This document shows positions 18,454 through 27,043 of a stretch of DNA of 64,000 nucleotides, in pieces (within the stretch, counting starts at the first letter, position 1; each line of letters opens with the position of its first letter). Origin of the DNA: Dietzia aurantiaca (GTDB lineage: Bacteria; Actinomycetota; Actinomycetes; Mycobacteriales; Mycobacteriaceae); NCBI RefSeq assembly GCF_021033825.1, contig NZ_JAIFXZ010000001.1, positions 124,001 through 188,000 of the forward strand. The letters are read 5' to 3'. Below the pieces are notes generated by a model that saw nothing but the letters and a program-made list of their open reading frames with translations, was not told where the DNA came from and ran no database searches. The position numbers and the translations under genes were made by a program.

Positions 18454-19432
18454 CGGCCGGGGCCCGCGGACCCTGCGGCAGGGTCCAGTCGAACTCGCGG
18501 CCGTTGCCGTGCGATCCCGCCGAGGCCCGCGACCGCGAGGCCTCCCCCAACTCGGCGAGCATGCGGTCACCGGCGGCGATCAACTCGTGGAAGCGCTGCG
18601 GATCCAACCAGTCTGGTCGCAGCGCGAACAGCACGTCCTCGGTGGCCGAGTTCCCCGAGGCACCCGGGGCGAAGGGACAGCCGCCGAGTCCGCCGAGGGC
18701 CGCATCCACCATGGTCGCGCCCGCGCCGACGGCGGCCAGCGTGTTGGCCACGCCCATCCCCCAGGTGTCATGTCCGTGGAAGACGATCCGGCGGTCGCCT
18801 GCGGCCTCCTGTGCGGCCGAGACCAGCTCGGACACCTGACGCGGGTGCGCCTGGCCGAGGGTGTCGGCCAGAACCACGTCGACCGTCCCCGCCCCGCGCG
18901 GGTCGCCGACGAGCTCCAGGACCCGGTCCGGATCGACCTGCCCGGTGATCGGGCAGGTGAAGGTGGTGGCCAGGCACAGCTGGACCGTGCCCTCCACCTC
19001 CGCGGCGACCTCGAGCGCCCCGGGCAGTGCCGCCATGGAGGTCTCGGTGTCGCGGCCGATGTTCGCGGTGTTGTGCTCGTCGGTCACGGACAGGCAGTAC
19101 TGGAAGCGGCGCACGCCGGCGTCCGCGGCCCGACGGACGTGCCCCGGGGTGGCCACCCAGACCCAGCAGCGGTCGCGTTCGGCCTCGTCCAGCGCGCCGA
19201 TCACCTCGAGGGTGTCGGCCAGCGCCGGCACGAGATCGGGGCGGGCCATCGACCCCACCTCCAGCTCCGGCACCCCGAGCCGGAGGAGGGTGCGGACGAG
19301 CGCGACCTTCGAGTCGGTGCTCAGACGTCCCTCGGTGAGCTGCAGCCCGTCCCGCAGGGCCACATCCCGCACCGCGACAGGGTGCGCGGGCGGGGGCGAC
19401 CCGGCGGGCGAGCTGTTCGGCGAAGTGGTCAT
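18446..19432 (-). CDS. Hydroxymethylglutaryl-CoA lyase family protein
   Basis: 328 residues from the ATG at 19432, with GGGAGG 8 nt upstream. DRE-TIM metallolyase: the RDGLQ motif (27-31), metal ligands in HGHD (His219, His221), and the catalytic loop GCPFAPGASGN (251-261, Cys252), which corresponds to the HMG-CoA lyase Cys loop. It should cleave 3-hydroxy-3-methylglutaryl-CoA to acetoacetate and acetyl-CoA, the last step of leucine breakdown, or act on a related citramalyl/hydroxyacyl-CoA. No other leucine catabolism genes are nearby. It follows the rplA terminator, so has its own promoter. Confidence 0.88.
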   Translation of the reverse strand: MTTSPNSSPAGSPPPAHPVAVRDVALRDGLQLTEGRLSTDSKVALVRTLLRLGVPELEVGSMARPDLVPALADTLEVIGALDEAERDRCWVWVATPGHVRRAADAGVRRFQYCLSVTDEHNTANIGRDTETSMAALPGALEVAAEVEGTVQLCLATTFTCPITGQVDPDRVLELVGDPRGAGTVDVVLADTLGQAHPRQVSELVSAAQEAAGDRRIVFHGHDTWGMGVANTLAAVGAGATMVDAALGGLGGCPFAPGASGNSATEDVLFALRPDWLDPQRFHELIAAGDRMLAELGEASRSRASAGSHGNGREFDWTLPQGPRAPAVR

Positions 19433-19478
19433 GAGGACATCCTCCCGTAGACGTCGGCGATGAAGCGGAAATGCGAGT

Positions 19479-19511
19479 GGGCCCCGCGGCCAGATTCTGG
19501 TCGCGGGGCCC
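19479..19511 (-). terminator. Terminator-like hairpin after rplA
   Basis: Inverted repeat GGGCCCCGCG / CGCGGGGCCC (10 bp) with an additional inner pairing (CCAGA / TCTGG). It lies 38-70 nt after the rplA stop on the minus strand. The downstream sequence includes CATTTCC, a short U-poor tail. It ends the rplK-rplA unit before the lyase gene. Confidence 0.75.
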
Positions 19512-19548
19512 TCACCCCTGCCGGGGCTCACCTCAGTCGAGGATCAAC

Positions 19549-20271
19549 TCACTCGTCTCCGGAGCCGGCCTCGAGCAGCTTGGACACGGCGGAGGTGTCG
19601 ACCGGGATGCCGGGGCCGGTCGTGGTGGAGATGGTGATCTTCTGCAGGTAGCGGCCCTTCGAGGAGGACGGCTTGAGACGCATGACCTCGTCGATCGCGG
19701 CCTGGTAGTTCTCCGTGAGCTGCTCGGTGGAGAACGACGCCTTACCCACGATGAAGTGCAGGTTGTTGGCCTTGTCGGTACGGAACGTGACCTTGCCGCC
19801 CTTGATGTCCGACACGGCCTTGGTCACGTCCATGGTGACGGTGCCGGTCTTGGGGTTCGGCATGAGACCACGCGGACCGAGCACGCGGGCCACACGGCCC
19901 ACCTTGGCCATCTGGTCCGGGGTGGCGATCGCGGCGTCGAAGTCGAGCCAGCCGCCCTGGATCTTCTCGATGAGCTCCTCGGAGCCCACGGCGTCGGCGC
20001 CGGCGGCCTCGGCCTCGGTGGCCTTCTCGCCCGCGGCGAAGACGATGACGCGGGCGGTCTTACCGGTACCGTTCGGAAGGTTCACGGTGCCGCGGACCAT
20101 CTGGTCCGCCTTGCGGGAGTCGACGCCAAGTCGCATGGCGACCTCGACGGTGGCATCCATCTTCGTCGAGGAGGTGTCCTTGGCCAGGGCCAGGGCATCC
20201 AGAGGCGAGTACAGCTTGGTGCGGTCGACCTTCTCAGCGGCGGCCTTGAAGGCCTTGCTGTTCTTGCTCAT
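19549..20271 (-). CDS. rplA: 50S ribosomal protein L1
   Basis: 240 residues, expected length. Family signatures include [32 protein letters not shown] and [16 protein letters not shown]. Binds 23S rRNA at the L1 stalk and, in many bacteria, represses its own operon mRNA. It follows rplK by 90 nt. The C-terminus carries a short Ser/Gly/Asp/Glu tail. Confidence 0.98.
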   Translation of the reverse strand: MSKNSKAFKAAAEKVDRTKLYSPLDALALAKDTSSTKMDATVEVAMRLGVDSRKADQMVRGTVNLPNGTGKTARVIVFAAGEKATEAEAAGADAVGSEELIEKIQGGWLDFDAAIATPDQMAKVGRVARVLGPRGLMPNPKTGTVTMDVTKAVSDIKGGKVTFRTDKANNLHFIVGKASFSTEQLTENYQAAIDEVMRLKPSSSKGRYLQKITISTTTGPGIPVDTSAVSKLLEAGSGDE

Positions 20272-20361
20272 GTCAGTTCCATTCCTGCCGCGCCCACTGC
20301 GCAGCGGTTGGGTGTGGTGCGGGCCTGAGCTGCCCTTCCACAGGTGCTATCGGGGTGGAGG

Positions 20362-20796
20362 TCAGCCGTCGACCGTGATGCCCATGGAACGGGCGGTGCC
20401 GGCGACGATCTTGGCCGCCTGGTCGATGTCGTTGGCGTTGAGGTCCTCCATCTTGGTCTGCGCGATCTCGCGGACCTGGTCCATGGAGACCTTGCCGACC
20501 TTGTCGGAGTGCGGGGTGCCGGAGCCCTTCTGCAGGCCGGCGGCCTTGAGCAGGAGCTTGGCGGCCGGGGGCGTCTTCAGCTTGAAGTCGAACGACCGGT
20601 CCTCGTAGACCGTGATCTCGACCGGCACGACGTTCCCGCGCTGGTTCTCGGTTGCTGCGTTGTAGGCCTTGCAGAACTCCATGATGTTGACACCATGGGC
20701 ACCCAGAGCCGGGCCGACCGGCGGGGCCGGGTTCGCAGCGCCGGCCTGGATCTGGAGCTTGATGAGCCCTGAGACCTTCTTCTTCTTCGGAGGCAT
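20362..20796 (-). CDS. rplK: 50S ribosomal protein L11
   Basis: 144 residues from the ATG at 20796 ([16 protein letters not shown]), preceded by AGGAAG; the frame extends further upstream but the extension is not L11. Shows the Pro-rich switch region [21 protein letters not shown] and the C-terminal rRNA-binding domain with KTPPAAKLL and KAGLQKGSG-like residues. Part of the GTPase-associated centre and required for the stringent response sensor. First gene of the rplK-rplA unit. Confidence 0.98.
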   Translation of the reverse strand: MPPKKKKVSGLIKLQIQAGAANPAPPVGPALGAHGVNIMEFCKAYNAATENQRGNVVPVEITVYEDRSFDFKLKTPPAAKLLLKAAGLQKGSGTPHSDKVGKVSMDQVREIAQTKMEDLNANDIDQAAKIVAGTARSMGITVDG

Positions 20797-20977
20797 CGTC
20801 TTCCTGATTCTTCGACTGGATCTCGGTGCCGCGCTGTACACGCGGGGGACCGACTGTCGTGTGCGCCTCCCCGCGACGCCCAGCCACCTGGCGGGCATGC
20901 GGGAATACAGGCGCAACCTGAGAGAGTCTACGTCCAATCAGGCCCCAACACCCAATCGGCGCCCGGCGCCGAAAACA

Positions 20978-21016
20978 GCGAACCCGCCCGGCGCGTGCTG
21001 CGCGGGGCGGGTTCGC
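20978..21016 (-). terminator. Rho-independent terminator after nusG
   Basis: Perfect 12-bp stem GCGAACCCGCCC / GGGCGGGTTCGC, with a further inner GCGC/GCGC pairing, followed on the minus strand by TGTTTTC. Lies 18 nt after the nusG stop. This is the best-formed terminator of the ribosomal region and indicates that rplK has its own promoter between 20797 and 20977. Confidence 0.85.
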
Positions 21017-21033
21017 CGACAAGTCCGTGGGCG

Positions 21034-21945
21034 TCAGTCGATCTTCTCGACCTGGTTGAAACCGAGCTCGACCGGGGTCTCGCGTCCGAAGATCGACACC
21101 AGCACCTTGAGCTTCTGCGCGGCCGGGTCGACCTCGGAGATGCTCGCGGGGAGGGTGGCGAACGGACCGTCCATGACGGTGACGGACTCGCCGACCTCGA
21201 ACTCGACCTCGATGGCCGGTGCGACCAGACCGCCCTCGCCCTCGGCGGAGCCGGCCGCGGCCTTCTTCTCCGGCTTGGGGGCCAGGAACTTGGCGACGTC
21301 GCTCAGCGACAGCGGGGTCGGGGCGCCCGTGGCACCACCGGTCGCGCTGACGAAGCCGGTCACGCCGGGGGTGTTGCGCACGACGCCCCACGACTCGTCG
21401 TCGAGCTCCATTCGCACCAGCACGTAGCCGGGCAGGACCTTGCGGTTGGCGGTCTTCTTCTGACCGTTCTTGACCTCGGTGTACTCCTCGATCGGGACCT
21501 CGACCTGGAAGATCTTGTCCTCGGCGCCGAGGGTGACGGCGCGGGTCTCGAGGTTGGCCTTCACCTTGTTCTCGTACCCGGCGTAGGAGTGGATGACGAA
21601 CCAGTCACCGGGCAGCTTCCGCAGCTGGCGCTTGAACGCGATGATCGGGTCGATGGTCGGTGCGGCCGGCTCGGCGGGAGTCTCCGCCTCGGCCTCGTCG
21701 CCTCCCTCGAGGTCAGCCTCGTCGCCGTCGACGATCTCCTCGACGATCTCCTCGTCGCCGTCGGTCCCCTCGACGACGTCCTCGTCACCGGCGGTCTCGT
21801 CCTCGGCAGTTGGGGGGACCTCGGCGTCCGACGGATCCGCACCCGTGTCACCGAGCACCGCGTCGGCCTCGATCTCGGCCTGCTCGGCGGCAGCGGGGGT
21901 CTCCTCGACGCCGTCGGCCTCAGGGCTCTGGTCGATGTCGCTCAC
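21034..21945 (-). CDS. nusG: Transcription termination/antitermination factor NusG
   Basis: 303 residues from the GTG at 21945 ([12 protein letters not shown]); the frame continues upstream into secE but that part is a shadow. The NGN domain (about 110-215, [20 protein letters not shown]) binds RNA polymerase and the KOW domain (about 245-303, [17 protein letters not shown]) binds Rho or S10. Two additions are notable: an acidic N-terminal extension of about 105 residues (nearly all Glu, Asp, Ala, Thr) and an Ala/Gly-rich linker between the domains. Mycobacterial NusG shows both in shorter form. It is 64 nt after secE. Confidence 0.97.
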   Translation of the reverse strand: MSDIDQSPEADGVEETPAAAEQAEIEADAVLGDTGADPSDAEVPPTAEDETAGDEDVVEGTDGDEEIVEEIVDGDEADLEGGDEAEAETPAEPAAPTIDPIIAFKRQLRKLPGDWFVIHSYAGYENKVKANLETRAVTLGAEDKIFQVEVPIEEYTEVKNGQKKTANRKVLPGYVLVRMELDDESWGVVRNTPGVTGFVSATGGATGAPTPLSLSDVAKFLAPKPEKKAAAGSAEGEGGLVAPAIEVEFEVGESVTVMDGPFATLPASISEVDPAAQKLKVLVSIFGRETPVELGFNQVEKID

Positions 21946-22009
21946 GGAAATGCGGTCCTCTCGAGTTTCGTCGGTCCGGTTCTCGCCCCGGACCTGGTGC
22001 GGCGGGTCG

Positions 22010-22345
22010 TCAGCGGTCGAAGACGAGCTCGACGAGCTTGCCCGCACCGAAGTCGACGCCGGAGACCAGCGCCGTCATGAAGATGAGGAACAGGAACACC
22101 ACGATGGTGTAGGTGACCATCTGATTGCGCGTGGGCCAGATGACCTTACGCAGTTCCTCGGCCACCTGCGCGATGTACTGGAACGGATTGGCGCGGGACG
22201 CCCGCGTGTCCTCCGGCTTGTCCGCATCGGTCCGGACGCGGCTCGCGACGGTCGTGTCGCCACGACCGGCCTTCCCGGTGGGGACGGCGGCATCGGAGTC
22301 GCGGGCGCCGCTGGTATCGACGTCGTCGTCGCGATCCTTGCTCAC
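22010..22345 (-). CDS. secE: Preprotein translocase subunit SecE
   Basis: 111 residues, GTG start with GGAGGTAG upstream. The polar N-terminal half (about 1-50) is actinobacterial; the conserved amphipathic helix [22 protein letters not shown] and one membrane segment (about 77-98, [19 protein letters not shown]) define SecE. It clamps SecY in the protein-conducting channel. Cotranscribed with tRNA-Trp upstream and nusG downstream. Confidence 0.97.
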   Translation of the reverse strand: MSKDRDDDVDTSGARDSDAAVPTGKAGRGDTTVASRVRTDADKPEDTRASRANPFQYIAQVAEELRKVIWPTRNQMVTYTIVVFLFLIFMTALVSGVDFGAGKLVELVFDR

Positions 22346-22382
22346 GCGCCTACCTCCGGGTCGTCTGGCTTGCGGGGAAGTG

Positions 22383-22455
<73 letters not shown>

Positions 22456-22608
22456 TCGGCCGGTCTCCCGGCCACCCGTGCCTTCCGCGTCTGCGGTCCG
22501 CACGAACGCCTCGACTCTACAGTGTCGGCTACTGCCTTGGGCAGCGTGGTCCGCGACCGCGTTCGGTCGGGCGTCCCACTGTACGACAGCGGCCGCCGTC
22601 CGCCGAAA

Positions 22609-23055
22609 TCACACCCCCGTCGCGACCGTGACGATCGCCTTGCCGAACACCTTCGCGCCGCCACACATCACGGTCAGCGCGACGTCGGTGCTCGCCCCGT
22701 CCTCGGCCACTCTGCGCACCGTGCCGGACACCTGCAGCACCGCGGGCTCATCGGCCGGCACCACCACGGGCCCGGCGAACCGGATCGATGTGGCCAGGAC
22801 GCGGTCCGCTCCCCCTGCCCACCCGGCCACGACCCCGATCGCCAGCGCGGACGTGAGCATCCCGTGCGCCACCACGCCGGGCAGACCGAGCGCCTGCGCC
22901 GCCCCGTCCTCGAGGTGGATGGGATTGTGATCGCCCGAGGCCTCGGCGTAGCGGCGGAGGTCGGCACGGGTGATCTCCACGACGCGGGAAGGCAACGCGT
23001 CGCCGACGGACGGGGCGACGGCCGGTGTCGTCGTCGGGTCGTGCGGCGTCGTCAT
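22609..23055 (-). CDS. hadB: (3R)-hydroxyacyl-ACP dehydratase subunit HadB
   Basis: 148 residues, MaoC-like hot-dog fold. The hydratase-2 motif YAEASGDHNPIH (about 36-48) supplies the catalytic Asp and His, followed by GVVAHGML. It dehydrates 3-hydroxyacyl-ACP in type II fatty acid elongation that builds meromycolate chains. The ATG overlaps the hadA stop (ATGA), so the two are translated as a pair, as the heterodimer requires. Position just before tRNA-Trp/secE matches mycobacterial hadABC. Confidence 0.92.
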   Translation of the reverse strand: MTTPHDPTTTPAVAPSVGDALPSRVVEITRADLRRYAEASGDHNPIHLEDGAAQALGLPGVVAHGMLTSALAIGVVAGWAGGADRVLATSIRFAGPVVVPADEPAVLQVSGTVRRVAEDGASTDVALTVMCGGAKVFGKAIVTVATGV

Positions 23056-23450
23056 CCCTCCACCTCCGCGGTGAGCAGTGCACTGGTCAGGGTCTGGACG
23101 GCCGCGCCGCGGGCGTCGCGCAGGACGGTGTCGAAGCCGATCATCCGCCCGCCGCGCGCCGACCGCACGCCGGTGACCGTCGCGGTGGCGGTGAGGACGT
23201 CGCCGATCCGGATCGGTCGGTGGTGCTCGCTGGATTGCGCGGTGTGGAGGGTGCGCGAGAGGTCGATTCGCAGCGCGGGGTGGTCCATCACGGCGCGCTG
23301 GACCGGGGCGGTCAGCGCGGCGGCGAGGGTCGCCGGAAGCTGCCCTGGCGGTGCGGAGACCGCCTCGGCGAAGCGCGTAACCACCGCGTCGGTGACCGTG
23401 ACGGGATCCCCGACGACGACGACGGGGTCATCAGCGTTGTCTGTGCTCAC
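23052..23450 (-). CDS. hadA: (3R)-hydroxyacyl-ACP dehydratase subunit HadA-like
   Basis: 132 residues from a GTG, shorter than mycobacterial HadA (about 158). The C-terminal half has the MaoC-N/FAS1-type pattern HHRPIRIGDVLTATATVTG followed by beta strands ending QTLTSALLTAEV. No catalytic Asp-His motif is visible, as expected for the non-catalytic partner that binds substrate. No ribosome binding site is clear. No hadC follows. Confidence 0.82.
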   Translation of the reverse strand: MSTDNADDPVVVVGDPVTVTDAVVTRFAEAVSAPPGQLPATLAAALTAPVQRAVMDHPALRIDLSRTLHTAQSSEHHRPIRIGDVLTATATVTGVRSARGGRMIGFDTVLRDARGAAVQTLTSALLTAEVEG

Positions 23451-23543
23451 ACCCGGTGACGCTACCCGAGCACCGGTACCCGTCCCGCCGGTCTCGCCCG
23501 GGTGGCCGCCGCCGCCCCGGCCCGCCGCCGGCCCGAGGCCGGG

Positions 23544-24653
23544 TCAGACGTATCGGAAGTCCTCGCCCTGCGCCCACGCGAGGAGCTTGTCGGCGGTCTC
23601 GCGCCGCGACGGCGGGTGGTAGCCGAACACCTGGACGGCCTCGAAGGCGTATGCCAGCTCGGGGTCCTGCATATAGGCGAACCCGCCCGCGGCCTCGCGG
23701 GCCCCGGACTGGACGCGGACCAGGGCCTCCCGCATCGACCATCGGACCAGCGCGAGGCGGGCGGACAGGTCACCCCCGCGCTCGCCGGAGTCGAACGCGG
23801 CCGCCACGGCCCGCAGCGCGGTGCGCATCGTCTCCACCTCGGCCAGCACGGTCGCGAACAGCTTCGAGTCCACCGCGTCCTTGGCCGCGAGTGCTTCCAC
23901 CAGGCGCGCGGCCACGCCGAGGTAGCCGGCGCTGATGAGCAGTCCGAACCACAGGTAGCCGGTCATCTCATGGACGTCGTCGGGGTCGTTCTCCGAGGTG
24001 AGGAACACCATGTCGGACTCGACCCGCACCTCGTCCAGCACCAGCGCGTCGCTCTCGGCCGCGGCCAGGACGGGTGCCTTCCAGAAGTCCTCGCGGGTCA
24101 GGCCGTCGGAGCCGTTGAACACCAGGACGACAGCCCGCTCGGAGTCGTCGACCAGAGCGCTGGCCACTAGCAGCGACATGGACCGGGACAGACTGCAGGG
24201 CATCTTGCGGCCGGAGAGCAGGTAGTCGTCACCCTCCCTGCGCGCGGTCATCGTGGGACGGAACACGGACCCGCCGGGCTTGCCCTCGGAGAACCCGGAC
24301 GCCATCACGGTGCGCTGCTCGACCAGGGAGCGGATGAGCTCGCGCTCGTCCGGCGTCGCGTCCTCGGCGGCCTCGAAGAGGGTGGCGCAGGACAGGTGGT
24401 GCATGGTCGTCGCCGCCGCCAGCGACGGGGCCAGTGCGCCGACCGCGGTCTGGAACCGGACCGCCTCTACTGCTGTTGCGCCACGGCCTCCCAGTTCGGC
24501 TGGAACGATCAGCCCGGTGGCGTCGGTGGCGGCCCACTCGGCGATCGCGGTGGAATCGGGGCTTTCATTGGCCGTCAGGCCCGCGGTGGACAGTCGTTCC
24601 CGCAGGCCCGGCGCGTAGTGGTCCAGCACGGCGTACTCGGTGGTCAGGGTCAT
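23544..24653 (-). CDS. Divergent acyl-CoA dehydrogenase-like flavoprotein
   Basis: 369 residues aligned by eye to the acyl-CoA dehydrogenase fold: N-terminal helical domain (about 1-110, with LIVPAELGGRGAT), middle beta domain (about 115-215, ASGFSEGKPGGSVFRP and DGYLLSGRK-like DDYLLSGRKMPCSL) and C-terminal helical bundle. The usual C-terminal catalytic region (YEGT-type loop) and the R-x-QFG FAD motif are not recognisable; the end reads FGYHPPSRRETADKLLAW. It may therefore be an oxidase, desaturase or non-catalytic relative. It follows the SDR gene by 84 nt and probably belongs to the same unit as the oxoamine synthase. Confidence 0.75.
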   Translation of the reverse strand: MTLTTEYAVLDHYAPGLRERLSTAGLTANESPDSTAIAEWAATDATGLIVPAELGGRGATAVEAVRFQTAVGALAPSLAAATTMHHLSCATLFEAAEDATPDERELIRSLVEQRTVMASGFSEGKPGGSVFRPTMTARREGDDYLLSGRKMPCSLSRSMSLLVASALVDDSERAVVLVFNGSDGLTREDFWKAPVLAAAESDALVLDEVRVESDMVFLTSENDPDDVHEMTGYLWFGLLISAGYLGVAARLVEALAAKDAVDSKLFATVLAEVETMRTALRAVAAAFDSGERGGDLSARLALVRWSMREALVRVQSGAREAAGGFAYMQDPELAYAFEAVQVFGYHPPSRRETADKLLAWAQGEDFRYV

Positions 24654-24737
24654 GGGGGTTCCTCTCGTTGGTGGTGATCAAAGCTGATCGGCGTCGCCGA
24701 CCGACAGAGACCGCCTGCGGCCGGGGCTCGGTGGCGG

Positions 24738-25655
24738 TCAGCCGCCGGCGAGCATGAGTCGGGCGGCCTCGGCGCTCGTCCGTGCCGGTCGCCAGCCGGT
24801 GGCGTGGCGCAGCCGCCGGGACGTCGTGACGGGTTCACCGGGCGTCACCCAGTGGGACGAGTAGGGCAGCAGTCGGAGTCGGTAGCCCAGGTCCGCCAGG
24901 CGGCCGGCGAGACCGAGCGGCAGGGGCACACACAGCGAGCGGCTCCAGCGGCACATCTGCGCGACGGTGACCGCGTCCTCGGCTCCCACGTTGAACTCGC
25001 CGTCCACCCGGTCGCGGATCACCCGGACGTACGCGTCGGCCAGATCGTCCTGGTGGAGGAACTGGTAGTAGGAGCGCCACGGTGTCGGGTACACGACGAC
25101 CCGGGCCCGCATCGACGCCAGTCCGGAGTTGTCCATGTCCGGGCCCACGATGTAGGTGGGGCGCAGGACGGTCACGGCCATCCGCCCACCACTCGTGTGG
25201 CGCCACTGGCGGATGTCCTCCTCGACCAGGGCCTTGTGGTGCAGGTAGTAGTGCTCGGGCCCCGCACCGATCGGGGCCGATTCGTCCAGGACCTCCGGCC
25301 CGCCGCGGGGTCCGTAGGCGTTGACGCTGGAGGTCATCACGCAGATCGCGGCCCCGGCCGCGTCGGCAGCGCGGAGGATACGGGCGGAGCCGTCCACGTT
25401 GACCCGACGGGCCGCGGCCTTGTCCCTGGGCTCCTCCACGACGAACGCGCAGTGGATCACCGCGTCGGCGCCGGCCATGACCCGGTCGACGGGGTCGGTG
25501 GCCAGATCCAGCGTCACGGTTTCGATGCGCGGGTCGGCAACCCGCAGCGGCGAGCGCGAGATCGCGACTATCGAATCGACCCGGCTCTCGGTGATCAGCC
25601 GTCGCAGGATCGCCGTGCCGAAGTCGCCGGAGGCGCCGGTCAGCACGACCCGCAT
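24738..25655 (-). CDS. NAD(P)-dependent epimerase/ketoreductase-like SDR
   Basis: 305 residues, extended short-chain dehydrogenase. Rossmann motif TGASGDFG (6-13), Ser109/110, and the catalytic pair Tyr137-x3-Lys141 (YLHHK). Its ATG overlaps the stop of the oxoamine synthase by one nucleotide, so the two are coupled. Bacterial 3-ketosphinganine reductase (CerR) belongs to this epimerase-like family and is found near serine palmitoyltransferase, so reduction of an aminoketone to an amino alcohol is the most economical guess. Sugar epimerase activity is the alternative. Confidence 0.82.
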   Translation of the reverse strand: MRVVLTGASGDFGTAILRRLITESRVDSIVAISRSPLRVADPRIETVTLDLATDPVDRVMAGADAVIHCAFVVEEPRDKAAARRVNVDGSARILRAADAAGAAICVMTSSVNAYGPRGGPEVLDESAPIGAGPEHYYLHHKALVEEDIRQWRHTSGGRMAVTVLRPTYIVGPDMDNSGLASMRARVVVYPTPWRSYYQFLHQDDLADAYVRVIRDRVDGEFNVGAEDAVTVAQMCRWSRSLCVPLPLGLAGRLADLGYRLRLLPYSSHWVTPGEPVTTSRRLRHATGWRPARTSAEAARLMLAGG

Positions 25656-26884
25656 CAGACCGTCGCCCCGACGAGTTCCGCGAGCACGCCGTCGATCGCC
25701 TCGGCGGCGTGCGCCAGCTGCTCCTCGGTGTGCTCAGAGGTCACGCACACCCTCAGGATCGCGCCCGATGCGGGGACGGCCGGGCTGACCGCGGTGCCGG
25801 TGTACACGCCGCGGGCCATCAGTCGATTCCATGCCTCGAACGCCAGCATGTCGTCGCCCACGTGTACGGGCACGATCGGCGACCAGTCGTCACCGGCGTG
25901 CCCCGAGCCGCACTCGTGGCCGCGGCGCTCGAGATCCGCACGCAGTGCCGTGGCCTTGTGCCGCAGAGCCTCCACGCGACGTGCGCCCTCGTCACTGCGG
26001 ATGATCCGCACTGCCGCCAGCACGCCGGCCACCGTCGCGGGCACGGCCGCGGTGGAGAACAGCATCGGTCGCGCACTGACCCGTAGCCCGGCGATCAGCT
26101 CGCGGCTGCCCGTGATGAAGCCGCCGATGGAGGCGGTGGCCTTGGACAGCGACGACATGGTCACGTCCACGTCGGCCGAGCACCCACATTCCTCGGACCA
26201 GCCCCGACGGTTCTCGCCGTAGAGACCGAGGGCGTGGGCCTCGTCGACCATCAGTGCCGCGCCGTGCTCGCGGGCCAGCGCAGCGATCTGCGGGACCGGG
26301 GCCAGGCTGCCCTCCATCGAGTACAGCGAATCCACGACCACCAGGATCTGGTCGGCCCCCGACCTGCGCGCCGTGACCAGAGCCTTGTCGAGTGATCCGA
26401 GGTCGTTGTGGGCGAACACGTGGGGCGTCGCGCGGGACATCCGGATGCCGTCGCGGATCGAGGCGTGGGCGAACTGGTCCACCACCACCGCGTCGTCGGG
26501 ACCCAACAGGGCGGCCAGCGTCCCGAGGTTGGTCTGGTATCCGGTCGAGAAGCTCAGGCTCTGCTCGGTGCCGAACCAGCGGGTGATCTCGTCCTCGAAC
26601 TCCTCGTGTAACTCCATGGTGCCGTTGAGCAGGCGGCTTCCGGTACTGGCCGCGCCGAATTCCCGGACCGCGCGGACCGCCGCCTCGACGACCTCGGGAT
26701 GCTGGGCCAGACCCAGGTAGTTGTTCGACCCGAGCATGATCCGCTCGGTGCCGTCGTAGGTGGTCACGGTGCCGCAGCCGGACTGCGACGCGGCGAAGTA
26801 CGGGCTCTGGCCGGCCGCGGTGATGGCCTCGAAGAGTTGCACACGGTCGTCGCCGTGCAGACGGTCGATGATGGGGTGGTTCAC
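25655..26884 (-). CDS. Alpha-oxoamine synthase, serine palmitoyltransferase-like
   Basis: 409 residues, fold-type I PLP enzyme that condenses an amino acid with an acyl-CoA or acyl-ACP with loss of CO2. PLP Lys248 (SLSKATASIGGF), Asp214/His217 (VDEAHALG) and stacking His140 (FAHASIRDG) are present. Several stretches are closer to serine palmitoyltransferase than to BioF, KBL or HemA: LGSNNYLGLAQHPEV, GSRLLNGTMELHEE, FSTGYQTNLG, and the C-terminal SPAVPASGAILR with Arg378, resembling the PPATP loop and following Arg of bacterial SPT. Normal length. A product could be a 3-ketosphinganine-like aminoketone. GGATCC-rich region with GGAGG upstream of the ATG. No ACP or ceramide synthase gene is visible nearby. 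Confidence 0.85.
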   Translation of the reverse strand: MNHPIIDRLHGDDRVQLFEAITAAGQSPYFAASQSGCGTVTTYDGTERIMLGSNNYLGLAQHPEVVEAAVRAVREFGAASTGSRLLNGTMELHEEFEDEITRWFGTEQSLSFSTGYQTNLGTLAALLGPDDAVVVDQFAHASIRDGIRMSRATPHVFAHNDLGSLDKALVTARRSGADQILVVVDSLYSMEGSLAPVPQIAALAREHGAALMVDEAHALGLYGENRRGWSEECGCSADVDVTMSSLSKATASIGGFITGSRELIAGLRVSARPMLFSTAAVPATVAGVLAAVRIIRSDEGARRVEALRHKATALRADLERRGHECGSGHAGDDWSPIVPVHVGDDMLAFEAWNRLMARGVYTGTAVSPAVPASGAILRVCVTSEHTEEQLAHAAEAIDGVLAELVGATV

Positions 26885-27008
26885 GGAGGATCCTTTCCGT
26901 CGGGTTCTCGGGCTTCGCGACGGATGGACTGCCGGATGGGTGGGACCGGCACAACTTTTTCCTTATGACCGCCCGACCACGCCCGATTCGCCAAACCTGC
27001 AATACCCA

Positions 27009-27037
27009 TTGACTTTCGATAGGCAACTAGCGAAACT
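27009..27037 (+). promoter_or_regulatory. Leaderless-type promoter overlapping an inverted repeat
   Basis: TTGACT (27009-27014), 17 nt, GAAACT (27032-27037), and the ATG of the DUF2975 gene 7 nt further, where transcription would begin. An inverted repeat TTTCGATAG-GCAA-CTAGCGAAA (27014-27035, one mismatch) fills the spacer. This is where the XRE protein encoded two genes down could bind and repress. No ribosome binding site precedes the ATG, which supports a leaderless transcript. Confidence 0.5.
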
Positions 27038-27043
27038 CGTTGT

